The position numbers and the translations under genes are program-made. From Ferrimicrobium sp. (GTDB taxonomy: Bacteria > Actinomycetota > Acidimicrobiia > Acidimicrobiales > Acidimicrobiaceae): DNA of 64,000 nucleotides. Positions 47,602 through 55,760 of the stretch are shown here, in pieces. The notes under the pieces are model-generated. The model searched no databases, was not told where the DNA came from, and saw only the letters and a program-made list of their open reading frames with translations. The DNA lies in NCBI RefSeq assembly GCF_027364955.1, contig NZ_DAHXOI010000001.1, positions 62,001-126,000 of the forward strand. The letters run 5' to 3'. Positions within the stretch are counted from its first letter, which is position 1. Each line of letters starts with the position of its first letter.

Positions 47602-47947
47602 GCCTGATGGCAGGCAGTATGGCGCATGGTGCGACAACGCGCCTGTAACGCATGGTGCGACAACGCGCCTGTAACACGGGGTGCGACAACGCGCCTGTAA
47701 CACGGGGTGCGACAACGCGCCTGTAACGCATGGTGCGATAACGCGCCTGTAACACGGGGTGCGATAAGGCGTTAGTAACACGGGGTGCGACAACTCGCCC
47801 ACAACGCTTGGGGAAACAATCCCGTGGGACTTGGCATACAATCCTGTCCCCGGGTCGGAGCGAACGATCTTGCTGAGACTTCGGCGAAGCCCGGCAGGAG
47901 AGGTGCGAATGCTTCAGTGCGCCTTGGTGTAGGCTATAGCTGGATTT
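47602..47947. other. Intergenic region between ligA and the PASTA kinase
   Basis: Dominated by the seven-copy 26-bp array (47624-47805). The remaining 140 bases before the kinase hold no clear gene; the kinase promoter must be here. The track-length minus-strand frames through the array are products of the repeat and are not genes. Confidence 0.6.
47624..47805. repeat. Seven head-to-tail copies of a 26-bp repeat
   Basis: Units at 47624, 47650, 47676, 47702, 47728, 47754 and 47780 share the core gtgcgacaacgcgcctgtaa. Each begins gcatg or acggg, giving two unit types in the order G,G,A,A,G,A,A. Units 1-4 have an identical core, unit 5 has one change, and units 6-7 are more decayed. No spacers separate the copies, so it is not CRISPR. 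26 is not a multiple of three. It could be a protein-binding array, an RNA element or a slippage product. Confidence 0.97.
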
Positions 47948-49972
47948 GTGGAGCTGACCGCTAGGTCAGGCGGTCGTCATAAGGTAGGTAACGAGCTGGC
48001 GAAGGCGGCAGGTACGGACGAGAACATTGGTCGGGTCCTGAGTAACCGATATCGGGTGGTGGCTCGAAGAGGTTCGGGTGGTGCTGGTATTGTCTACCGG
48101 GCGGTTGATGATCGGTTAGGGCGCACCGTGGCGATCAAGCTGTTGCAGCGCGGGCTTGCCGACGACCCTATTTTTCTGCGAAGATTCCGTGACGAGGCAC
48201 AGGCAGCCGCACAGCTGAACCATCCCAACATCATGAAGGTCTTTGACTGGGGCTCTGACGAGGGTGAGCCGTATCTGGTGATGGAATACCTCTCGAACGG
48301 CTCACTGCGGGAGCTTTATGCCAGAGGCGTCGAGCTCACCACGCCCCAGGTGGTACAGATCGGCGCCGCGACGGCCTCGGCACTCGGGTACTCGCACAAT
48401 CGCAACTTTTTACACCGAGATATCAAACCTGCCAACCTCCTCTTCGACGATGGAGGTCGTGTCAGAATTGCAGACTTCGGACTCGTGCGTGCCCTGTCGG
48501 AGAGCTCAGCGACGGAGACCGGTGGCGGCATTCTGGGAACCCCTCGATACATGGCACCAGAACAGGTCGAAGGGAAGCGTTCGGTTCCCGGTAGTGACGT
48601 CTATTCGCTCGGGCTTGTATTGTATGAGGCGCTCTTTGGCGCTATCCCCTTCCAGGGAGATACTCAACTGGCCCTAGCGTTTGCGCGGCTTCGTGAGCCA
48701 GTGGTCAATCCCAATCCAGAGGATCCGGTCGCGAGTTCCATCGTTTCGATGCTGGACCGCGAACCGGACCGCCGTCCAAGTGCGGCGGAGATCGAACACC
48801 TTTGGAACGCCTTTGCTCGGGATCTCACGAACCCAGAGCCACTCTTCGTCGGCGGGCAAGTACTGACCGCAATGACCCCCGAGGCGGTGATGGACGACAG
48901 TTTGCAGTGGCTTGGTGACGGGGCGACGGTCGCTGGTGACCTGACGGAGCATCTTGCCTCGGATCGAGGTGATGGTGCTACCGCCGTACTTGTGGCACCA
49001 ATAGGAGACGAGGGTGATGAGCCAACCTCAGTGCTCGAGGTGGCCAAGCCGGTGCACGTGGAACCCTTCCCCCCCGAGACCGAGGAGGTGGGTGGTCGCC
49101 GACCTTGGTGGCTCCTGTTCTTCTTGTTGCCGATTCTGGTTGCCGCGGCGCTCGGTGCGGCCGTGCTTTACCAACACTTTCGGGAGATCAAGGTCGACAA
49201 TGTTGCGAACTTGACGGCGGTGGCTGCGACCCAACGCCTGCGAGGTGAGGGGATTGCTCATGTGAGCGTCCAAGACCGTTACTCGACGGGCGTACCGTTG
49301 GGACGGGTGATTGGGTCCAGTCCGTCGGTAGGGGCGAATGTGCACCCCGATGGTGATGTCGTGCTCTACGTATCCAAGGGCCACGCACCGGTCTACGTGG
49401 CCTCCTACCAATCGGCGCAGTTCGCCATGGCACAACGTGCATTGTTGGCCAAGGGTTTCCGGGTTGACCCCAAGTATGAATACTCTCCAGACGTCCCGGC
49501 CGGGGTTGTGATGGGAGAGACGCCAGTCAATCAGCGGGTTCCCTACCACTCCATCGTGAGGTTCGTGGTATCGAAGGGTCCTGCACCCCGGCCGGTACCG
49601 AACGTTGTCGGCGCCTCGCTTGCGACTGCAGAGGGGGATCTCACGAACCAGGGTTTCGTCTACCAGGTCCAAAAGCGGTACTCGAACTCGGTAGCTAGCG
49701 GCGACGTGCTATCGCAGTCGGTGAGCGCCGGGACCGTGTTGGGGGTTGGGTCGAGCGTGACGATCGTCTCGTCACTTGGTCCGCACTACGTCCAGGTGCC
49801 CAACGTCGTTGGTGATGCCCTTGGATCGGCTGAGTCGACCTTGCAGAGCCAGGGTTTTGCCATTGGTACCGTATCTGCTCCCTTTGGTGGCTCCATTGTT
49901 CAATACCAGAGCCCTGGAGCTGGCCAGACGGTGCTCTATGGCGCGAGTATCAATCTGTTAGTCATTCCGTGA
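47948..49972 (+). CDS. PASTA-domain Ser/Thr protein kinase, PknB-like
   Basis: 674 residues. The kinase domain spans about 33-290: GSGGAGIVYRA, VAIKLL (catalytic Lys), HRDIKPANLLF, IADFGLVRA, GTPRYMAPEQ. One membrane segment (LLFFLLPILVAAALGAAVLY, about 380-400) leads to an external part with four PASTA-like repeats (VDNVANLTAVAATQRL ..., VPNVVGASLATAEGDL, VPNVVGDALGSAESTL). PASTA kinases sense cell-wall fragments and control growth and division. The GTG start has no strong Shine-Dalgarno sequence and is uncertain. No PP2C phosphatase or FtsW/PBP neighbours, unlike the usual pknB locus. Confidence 0.93.
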   Translation: MELTARSGGRHKVGNELAKAAGTDENIGRVLSNRYRVVARRGSGGAGIVYRAVDDRLGRTVAIKLLQRGLADDPIFLRRFRDEAQAAAQLNHPNIMKVFDWGSDEGEPYLVMEYLSNGSLRELYARGVELTTPQVVQIGAATASALGYSHNRNFLHRDIKPANLLFDDGGRVRIADFGLVRALSESSATETGGGILGTPRYMAPEQVEGKRSVPGSDVYSLGLVLYEALFGAIPFQGDTQLALAFARLREPVVNPNPEDPVASSIVSMLDREPDRRPSAAEIEHLWNAFARDLTNPEPLFVGGQVLTAMTPEAVMDDSLQWLGDGATVAGDLTEHLASDRGDGATAVLVAPIGDEGDEPTSVLEVAKPVHVEPFPPETEEVGGRRPWWLLFFLLPILVAAALGAAVLYQHFREIKVDNVANLTAVAATQRLRGEGIAHVSVQDRYSTGVPLGRVIGSSPSVGANVHPDGDVVLYVSKGHAPVYVASYQSAQFAMAQRALLAKGFRVDPKYEYSPDVPAGVVMGETPVNQRVPYHSIVRFVVSKGPAPRPVPNVVGASLATAEGDLTNQGFVYQVQKRYSNSVASGDVLSQSVSAGTVLGVGSSVTIVSSLGPHYVQVPNVVGDALGSAESTLQSQGFAIGTVSAPFGGSIVQYQSPGAGQTVLYGASINLLVIP

Positions 49973-50048
49973 GCAGATCGGATGGTTGGAATGTTCCCGA
50001 TCATTACGAGCTTGTAGAGTGATACGAAGAGAAAAGGCGGTTTGACGT

Positions 50049-50492
50049 ATGGCAGATTTCGACATTTCGATGCTCGATGGGCTGAGTCAGTATGAGTTCT
50101 TGAGTCCCCAATGGCTTGACGAGTTTCGAGGGATCACAGAGCGACTTGGTATCGAACCGATGCGAGTCGATGTCGCACTCAGAATGAACCAGATTATCTC
50201 CGGTTGTCCATTCCAGGAGGAACCTTTGAAGGCGTATCTCGACACGTCTTCAGGGGTCGTCGAGCTCGACCTAGGGGAGCTCGACGAGGCGGACCTTACC
50301 GTATCGCTCGACTACGAGACGGCAAAGGCTCTTTTTGTAGAGTTCAATCCCCAGCGAGCCATTGAGTCGTTCATCGCTGGAAAAATACTCGTGACGGGCG
50401 ATATGACGAAACTCCTTGGTTTAACACAAGTTTTCGCGGGGAGAACGGATGACGATCCGATGTCGACGTTGATGAAGGCGATCACGAGCTAG
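50049..50492 (+). CDS. SCP2 sterol-binding domain-like protein
   Basis: 147 residues. The pattern ISGCPFQEEPLKAYLDTSSGVVELDLG, then ADLTVSLDYETAKALFVEFNPQRAIESFIAGKILVTGDMTKLLGL is that of the SCP2 lipid-carrier family, which holds a hydrophobic ligand in a cavity; bacterial roles are mostly unknown. Cytoplasmic, no leader. AAAGGCGG precedes the ATG. It precedes gatC by ~65 bases. Confidence 0.8.
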   Translation: MADFDISMLDGLSQYEFLSPQWLDEFRGITERLGIEPMRVDVALRMNQIISGCPFQEEPLKAYLDTSSGVVELDLGELDEADLTVSLDYETAKALFVEFNPQRAIESFIAGKILVTGDMTKLLGLTQVFAGRTDDDPMSTLMKAITS

Positions 50493-50558
50493 CTGCTTTT
50501 CCTCTGTGGTGCCTCGTGATTGGCTGACTCGCCTACGACGAGGTCTAGGCTCTGGAGG

Positions 50559-50858
50559 ATGACAAAACGGATCGACCAAGCGGATGTCGCCCATATCGCG
50601 CAGCTGGCGCGGCTGTCGTTGAGCGATGGGGAACTTCGGGAGTATGAAGATACGCTTTCCCGGATTCTCGACGTTATTGAGGTGATGAACTCCGAGGATC
50701 TATCTGAGTACCCTCCGATGGATCATCCACTGGAGACGGTCAACCTCCTTCGAGATGATGTTGTCCAGCCAGGGATCGATCGGGATGTCGTCCTCGGCAT
50801 GGCTCCAAGCGCCGAAGAGGACTATTTTCGCGTACCTCGTATCTTAGGAGCACAATGA
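50559..50858 (+). CDS. gatC: Asp/Glu-tRNA(Asn/Gln) amidotransferase subunit C
   Basis: 99 residues with the GatC pattern: DVAHIAQLARLSLSDGELREYEDTLSRILDVIEVM and a C-terminal LRDDVVQPGIDRD. It stabilises the GatA-GatB complex that converts Glu-tRNA(Gln) (and Asp-tRNA(Asn)) to the correct aminoacyl-tRNA. ATG 50559 is chosen; GGAGG abuts it directly, so an upstream TTG at 50520 cannot be ruled out. Its stop overlaps the gatA ATG (ATGA). Confidence 0.94.
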   Translation: MTKRIDQADVAHIAQLARLSLSDGELREYEDTLSRILDVIEVMNSEDLSEYPPMDHPLETVNLLRDDVVQPGIDRDVVLGMAPSAEEDYFRVPRILGAQ

Positions 50859-52291
50859 ACGACGAGATTCTCGATTGGGGGATCGCTGAACTGCAGCGTC
50901 GGTTGGAGGAACGCGAGATCACCACTGTTGAGGTGATTGACGCCTATGAGGAACAGATCGCGATCCAAGAGCCGGAGATCGATGCCTTTCTCTCGCTTGA
51001 CCTCGATGCTGCGCGGAGTAGGGCCGCCGCTCAGGATGCTCGGCGCGCGCGAGGAGAGAAACTCGGCAGATTGGCAGGGGTGCCGGTCGCGCTAAAGGAT
51101 AACCTCTGTACGACGACATTTCCGACTACCGCTGCATCAAAAATCCTCCAGGGTTGGATTCCTCCCTATAATGCAACGGTCGTCGACCGCATCACCGATC
51201 AGGATGGCATTGTCCTTGGTAAGACCAACCTTGACGAGTTTGCTATGGGCTCTTCAACGGAGAACTCTGCCTACAAGATCACCAAGAACCCCTATGACCT
51301 TGAACGGGTACCTGGTGGATCCTCAGGCGGCTCTGCTGCCGCCGTTGCAAGCAGGATGGCGCTCGTTGGACTCGGGTCGGATACGGGAGGCTCAATCCGT
51401 CAACCTGCCGCGTTGACTGGGATCGTTGGGTTCAAGCCGACCTATGGTCGAGTCTCCCGGTACGGCCTCCTCGCTTTTGCCTCCTCGCTCGATCAGATCG
51501 GTCCGCTCACCGCGTCCGTTGAGGATGCCGCGCTCGTTGCCGAGTGCATCATGGGTCATGACCCAAGGGATGCGACCTCGCTCCAAGAGATAGCGCCAAC
51601 GCTCCTGTCCTCGCTAGCCGAAGGGGTACGCGGTGTGCGTATTGGTGTGGTGACGAACCTTGTCGAGATCGCAAGCCCCGAAGTCCAGGCTGCACTGGTA
51701 CGAGCGGTCGATGCCCTGCAACAGGCGGGTGCGACGGTCACCGAGATCAGACTTGACGAGCTTGCCTTCGGTCTTGCGGCCTACTACGTTGTGGCTCCAG
51801 CTGAGGCCTCGTCCAATCTGGCCCGTTATGACGGTGTCCGTTATGGACTCCGTGAGTCGGGAGCCACTGTAGAGGAGATGATGATTGCGACTCGGACGAA
51901 GGGTTTTGGACCTGAGGTCAAGCGTCGAATCATGTTGGGAACCTATGCATTATCGGCTGGATACTACGATGCATTTTACGTCACCGCCCAGCGGGTACGC
52001 TCGCTGGTTCGCGCCGCATTCGATCGTGCATATACGAGTGTTGATCTGCTTTTGAGCCCTACTTCGCCGACAACGGCCTTTCGTATCGGCGAGCGCGCGG
52101 CGGATCCGGTGGAGATGTATCGATCAGACATCTGCACGATACCTTCCAACCTATCGGGTGATCCCGCCCTCTCCATTCCGGCTGGGGTCGACTCCGATGG
52201 CCTACCGATCGGCGTGCAACTGCTTGGTCCTGCTCGTTCAGAGCAGCTACTGTTTCGTGGAGCCTACGCCGTCGAGGAGGGATTACGTTGA
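50855..52291 (+). CDS. gatA: Asp/Glu-tRNA(Asn/Gln) amidotransferase subunit A
   Basis: 478 residues of the amidase signature family. Catalytic Lys in VPVALKDNL, the Ser-Gly-rich PGGSSGGSAAAVASRMALVGLGSDTGGSIRQPA with the cis-Ser and nucleophilic Ser, and FGPEVKRRIMLGTYALSAGYYD. It releases ammonia from glutamine for GatB. The start and stop overlap the neighbouring genes (ATGA with gatC, TTGA with gatB), so all three subunits are coupled. Confidence 0.97.
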   Translation: MNDEILDWGIAELQRRLEEREITTVEVIDAYEEQIAIQEPEIDAFLSLDLDAARSRAAAQDARRARGEKLGRLAGVPVALKDNLCTTTFPTTAASKILQGWIPPYNATVVDRITDQDGIVLGKTNLDEFAMGSSTENSAYKITKNPYDLERVPGGSSGGSAAAVASRMALVGLGSDTGGSIRQPAALTGIVGFKPTYGRVSRYGLLAFASSLDQIGPLTASVEDAALVAECIMGHDPRDATSLQEIAPTLLSSLAEGVRGVRIGVVTNLVEIASPEVQAALVRAVDALQQAGATVTEIRLDELAFGLAAYYVVAPAEASSNLARYDGVRYGLRESGATVEEMMIATRTKGFGPEVKRRIMLGTYALSAGYYDAFYVTAQRVRSLVRAAFDRAYTSVDLLLSPTSPTTAFRIGERAADPVEMYRSDICTIPSNLSGDPALSIPAGVDSDGLPIGVQLLGPARSEQLLFRGAYAVEEGLR

Positions 52292-53751
52292 CCCAGCGAG
52301 CGACAACCGGGCCGGCCGAGGGTTGGGAGTATGTGATCGGTCTAGAGGTCCATACGGAGCTCAAGACCAAGAGTAAGTTATTTTGTGGATGTCCGAACGC
52401 CTTTGGTGAGGAACCCAATACGTCGATCTGTCCCGTCTGTCTCGGGTTGCCCGGGAGTCTTCCGGTCATGAACGCGCAGGCGGTTGATTTTGCCATTCGA
52501 GTTGGCTTAGCACTGAACGCTACGATCCAACGCAGTCAGTTTCATCGGAAGAACTACTTCTACCCTGACATGCCCAAGGACTATCAGATCTCGCAGTACG
52601 ATGTGCCTATCAATGCCAATGGACACCTCGAGCTACCCTCAGGACGCGTGATCGGTATCGAACGAGCCCACCTTGAGGAGGACACCGGCAAATTAGTCCA
52701 CCGCGGGGGACATGGACGCATTGAGTCCGCTGCGTATTCGCTCATCGACTATAACCGGTCAGGCGTTCCACTGCTTGAGATCGTCTCTGCTCCCGATATT
52801 CGCGATCCGGAGGAGGCCAAGGAGTACGTGACTGAACTGCGTGCCATCCTGGTGGCGGTCGGCGCAAGCGATGGGCGTATGGAGGAGGGATCTCTACGAG
52901 TCGATGCCAACGTCTCAGTGCGTCCGATTGGTGAGACGCAATTTAGGACAAGAGTAGAGATCAAGAACCTGAACTCCCTTCGTTCGTTAGTGCGTGCGCT
53001 GACGTTTGAGGGTCGCCGCCAGGTGCAGCTCTATGAGGATGGGGGGGTGATGATCCAACAGACGCGCTTCTGGGACGAGGAGCGTTCGTTGACTGGAGCC
53101 CTACGCCTGAAGGAGGAGGCCAATGACTACCGCTACTTCCCCGAACCCGATCTACCGCCAGTAGCCCCTGACCTCACCCTGATTGAGGAGCGTCGAGCAC
53201 AGCTCCCAGAACTTCCGAGCAAGCGGCGTGGTGATGTCGTGACGATCCTGCCCCAGTTGCGTGATGACCTTCGTGAGACCATCATCACCGATGAATGCTG
53301 GCCGTATTTCCGGGCTGCTATCGATGCTGGCATCACACCAACACGTGCGGCTGCGCGGTGTGCCAACGAGTTAACGGCATTGTTTGCCGATATCGGTGTC
53401 TTGACTCCGGAACGCTTTGTCGCGGTACTCGCCATGGAGGATCGGGGGGAATTGGGTGCCTCGCAAGTGAAGGTCCTTCTGCGCGAGGCCTGCACGGATC
53501 CTGCCCCGGCCGCAGAGTTGATGGCCAAGCTCGGCTTTGGAGCTCGTGATGAGGGCGCGATCAGGGCGATTGTGGAGGGGATCATTGCGCAGTTTCCCGA
53601 TGAATGGAGTCGTTATTTGGGCGGTGACGAGAAGGTCGCCGGCTTTTTGTTGGGGCAGGTGATGCGTCAACACGGACGCCAGGTTTCGGGTGCTGACGCC
53701 CGTCAGGCCTTGGTCGAGCTGGCAGATGAGGCGCGCAGCGGGGCTGGCTGA
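52288..53751 (+). CDS. gatB: Asp/Glu-tRNA(Asn/Gln) amidotransferase subunit B
   Basis: 487 residues. The GatB N-terminal domain (YVIGLEVHTELKTKSKLFCGC, ICPVCLGLPGSLPVMN, RKNYFYPDMPKDYQISQYD, DTGKLVH, LIDYNRSGVPLLEIVS) is followed by the YqeY-like tail (VKVLLREACTDPAPAAELM). It activates the misacylated tRNA and receives ammonia from GatA. The Cys pairs (CGC, CPVC) can bind zinc. TTG 52288 overlaps the gatA stop. Confidence 0.97.
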   Translation: MTQRATTGPAEGWEYVIGLEVHTELKTKSKLFCGCPNAFGEEPNTSICPVCLGLPGSLPVMNAQAVDFAIRVGLALNATIQRSQFHRKNYFYPDMPKDYQISQYDVPINANGHLELPSGRVIGIERAHLEEDTGKLVHRGGHGRIESAAYSLIDYNRSGVPLLEIVSAPDIRDPEEAKEYVTELRAILVAVGASDGRMEEGSLRVDANVSVRPIGETQFRTRVEIKNLNSLRSLVRALTFEGRRQVQLYEDGGVMIQQTRFWDEERSLTGALRLKEEANDYRYFPEPDLPPVAPDLTLIEERRAQLPELPSKRRGDVVTILPQLRDDLRETIITDECWPYFRAAIDAGITPTRAAARCANELTALFADIGVLTPERFVAVLAMEDRGELGASQVKVLLREACTDPAPAAELMAKLGFGARDEGAIRAIVEGIIAQFPDEWSRYLGGDEKVAGFLLGQVMRQHGRQVSGADARQALVELADEARSGAG

Positions 53752-53874
53752 TTTGCTCGTCGTGGTGGCGTCCGTTCCCGAGACGTCGAGAGCGCAGCTG
53801 GCGCGGCGTCGTCCAGGGTCGAGTGAGGCTACAGTGGCTTAGAGTTGCACCACGACCAGAGGGGAAACCAAACG

Positions 53875-55560
53875 ATGAGTGATACCAAGTCGATTCGCAT
53901 TCGTAGCCAAGAGGTGACTGAAGGGCCGAGGAGAGCACCAGCGAGGGCGATGCTGCGGGCGGTTGGCCTCAATGATGAGGACTTCTCGAAGCCTCAGATC
54001 GGCATCGCATCCTCGTGGAACGAGGTGACTCCCTGTAATCTCGTGCTCTCTGATCTCGCACAGCGTGCGAAGGCCGGCGTGCGATCCGCCGGCGGTGTGC
54101 CGCTGGAGTTCGGCACCATTGCCGTTTCGGATGGGATATCGATGGGTCACGAAGGCATGCACTCCTCCTTGGTCTCTCGCGAGGTGATAGCGGATTCGGT
54201 AGAGCTGATGATGCACGCTGAGCGCTTTGACGCGATGGTGACCTTGGCTGGTTGCGATAAGTCGCTCCCAGGAATGATGATGGCGGCGGCCCGCCTCGAC
54301 CTCCCCTCTGTCTTTGTCTACGGTGGGAGTATTCTTCCTGGTCGCTTCCGCGGTGAGACACTCGATATTGTGAGCGTCTTCGAGGCGGTTGGCGCCTATG
54401 CTGCCGGCAGCATCGACGAGCAGCGACTTGGCGATGTCGAACGCAACGCGTGCCCTACCAAGGGCTCCTGCGCGGGGATGTACACCGCTAACACGATGGC
54501 GTCCGTGGCGGAGGCACTGGGAATGGCCCAGATCGGTTCTGCCTCGGCACCGGCGGTTGATCGTCGCCGAGAGGACATCGCGTTTGAGGCTGGTCGAGCG
54601 GTGATGAACCTGTTGGAGTTGGGGATCACACCTCGCCAAATCATGACCAAAGCGGCTTTTGAGAATGCGATTGCTGTCGTGATGGCGCTTGGCGGGTCGA
54701 CGAACGCCGTCCTCCATCTGCTGGCTATTGCCTATGAAGCCAAGGTCGAACTCACCCTCGACGACTTCAATCGAGTCGGGGCTCGAGTCCCTCACCTCGC
54801 TGACACAAAACCCCATGGCAAGTACCACATGACCGATCTGGATCGTATCGGCGGGATCCCGGTGGTTCTCGGCGAACTCCTTGAGGCTGGCCTTGTGCAT
54901 GGTGATTGTCTGACAGTCACCGGACGAACACTCGCCGAAGAGTTGCGTGCCTATGATCCACCGCGTCCAGATGGGGAGGTCGTCCATCATTATGATCAGC
55001 CGATCCATAAGGTTGGCGGGATCGCTGTACTCCGGGGATCGCTCGCACCCGCAGGTTCGGTCGTGAAGGTGGCCGGTCTTGATCAGGAGCATTTTGACGG
55101 AACTGCCAGGGTGTTTGATCGTGAAGAGGCGGCACTTGACGCCATTCTCGCCGGAGAGATCCAGTCTGGGGATGTGGTGGTGATTCGCTACGAGGGGCCC
55201 AAAGGTGGACCTGGGATGCGTGAGATGTTGGCGGTAACGGGGGCGATGAAGGGTGCCGGGCGTGGTCACGATGCTGCTTTGATCACCGATGGCCGCTTCT
55301 CTGGCGGAACGCACGGGTTCTGCATCGGCCATGTTGCGCCGGAAGCCACCGATGGTGGACCTATCGGTCTGGTCCGTGATGGCGACCGAATCGTGATCGA
55401 TGTTCCCTCCTACTCGATCGAGTTACTGGTGGACGAGACAGAGCTGGAGCTTCGACGGCAAGCTTTTGTTCCGGCACCCGCGCGCTACACCGAGGGAGCG
55501 CTCGGGAAGTACGCTCTTTTGGTCAAAGGGGCAGATATTGGAGCGGTAACTGGCGGATAG
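53875..55560 (+). CDS. ilvD: Dihydroxyacid dehydratase
   Basis: 561 residues. The iron-sulfur Cys are in [18 protein letters not shown] and [18 protein letters not shown], with a third near VTPCNLV; the C-terminal [21 protein letters not shown] carries the conserved Ser and motifs. It makes the 2-oxo acid precursors of valine, leucine and isoleucine. ATG 53875 follows AGAGGGGA (53858-53865); the frame is open a little further upstream. It lies just before the ilvB leader. Confidence 0.96.
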   Translation: MSDTKSIRIRSQEVTEGPRRAPARAMLRAVGLNDEDFSKPQIGIASSWNEVTPCNLVLSDLAQRAKAGVRSAGGVPLEFGTIAVSDGISMGHEGMHSSLVSREVIADSVELMMHAERFDAMVTLAGCDKSLPGMMMAAARLDLPSVFVYGGSILPGRFRGETLDIVSVFEAVGAYAAGSIDEQRLGDVERNACPTKGSCAGMYTANTMASVAEALGMAQIGSASAPAVDRRREDIAFEAGRAVMNLLELGITPRQIMTKAAFENAIAVVMALGGSTNAVLHLLAIAYEAKVELTLDDFNRVGARVPHLADTKPHGKYHMTDLDRIGGIPVVLGELLEAGLVHGDCLTVTGRTLAEELRAYDPPRPDGEVVHHYDQPIHKVGGIAVLRGSLAPAGSVVKVAGLDQEHFDGTARVFDREEAALDAILAGEIQSGDVVVIRYEGPKGGPGMREMLAVTGAMKGAGRGHDAALITDGRFSGGTHGFCIGHVAPEATDGGPIGLVRDGDRIVIDVPSYSIELLVDETELELRRQAFVPAPARYTEGALGKYALLVKGADIGAVTGG

Positions 55561-55574
55561 CACTCCAGACTGGG

Positions 55575-55580
55575 TATGCT
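55575..55580 (+). promoter_or_regulatory. Putative -10 box of the ilvB leader transcript
   Basis: TATGCT ends seven bases before the A of the leader-peptide ATG at 55588. Transcription would therefore start at or next to that ATG, giving a leaderless or nearly leaderless leader-peptide mRNA, an arrangement described for ilvB leaders in corynebacteria. No good -35 box is seen. Confidence 0.45.
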
Positions 55581-55587
55581 TCCTCGT

Positions 55588-55626
55588 ATGACTATTCGAC
55601 GCGCGCTGGTAGTACTCCTTCGTTAG
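55588..55626 (+). CDS. ilvB leader peptide MTIRRALVVLLR (attenuation control)
   Basis: A 12-codon frame upstream of ilvB encodes MTIRRALVVLLR, with Ile, Val-Val and Leu-Leu codons among the twelve. A 7-bp hairpin (55626-55632/55647-55653) and a terminator follow. Known BCAA leaders of Actinobacteria have this form: shortage of branched-chain aminoacyl-tRNA stalls the ribosome and prevents termination. Leu and Val codons are dominant, so Val/Leu starvation is the likely signal. Confidence 0.75.
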   Translation: MTIRRALVVLLR

Positions 55627-55653
55627 GGCACGGCTCTTCGCTGCGTCGTGCCC

Positions 55654-55682
55654 AAGACCTCCCTTCGCGGGAGGTCTTTTCG
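55654..55682 (+). terminator. Rho-independent terminator / attenuator before ilvB
   Basis: A perfect 10-bp stem (arms aagacctccc 55654-55663 and gggaggtctt 55669-55678) has a five-base loop and runs into a T-stretch (tctttt). It sits 28 bases after the leader-peptide stop and about 80 bases before ilvB. It is best read as the attenuator of the ilvBNC operon; it can also end ilvD transcription. Confidence 0.85.
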
Positions 55683-55760
55683 TATCTACGCTCGTGAGGA
55701 TGCCCGCTCGGAGAACTATTGGCGATGCGTTGCTAGTGCGTATGCATGGAGGAGACGATC

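Noticed and set aside
47624-47805. CRISPR array
   Set aside because: The 26-bp units are contiguous with no spacers, and no cas genes are in the window.
53839-55332. 497-codon minus-strand frame opposite ilvD
   Set aside because: It is a shadow of ilvD; low-complexity His/Arg-rich product with no family resemblance, while the plus strand encodes a complete dehydratase.
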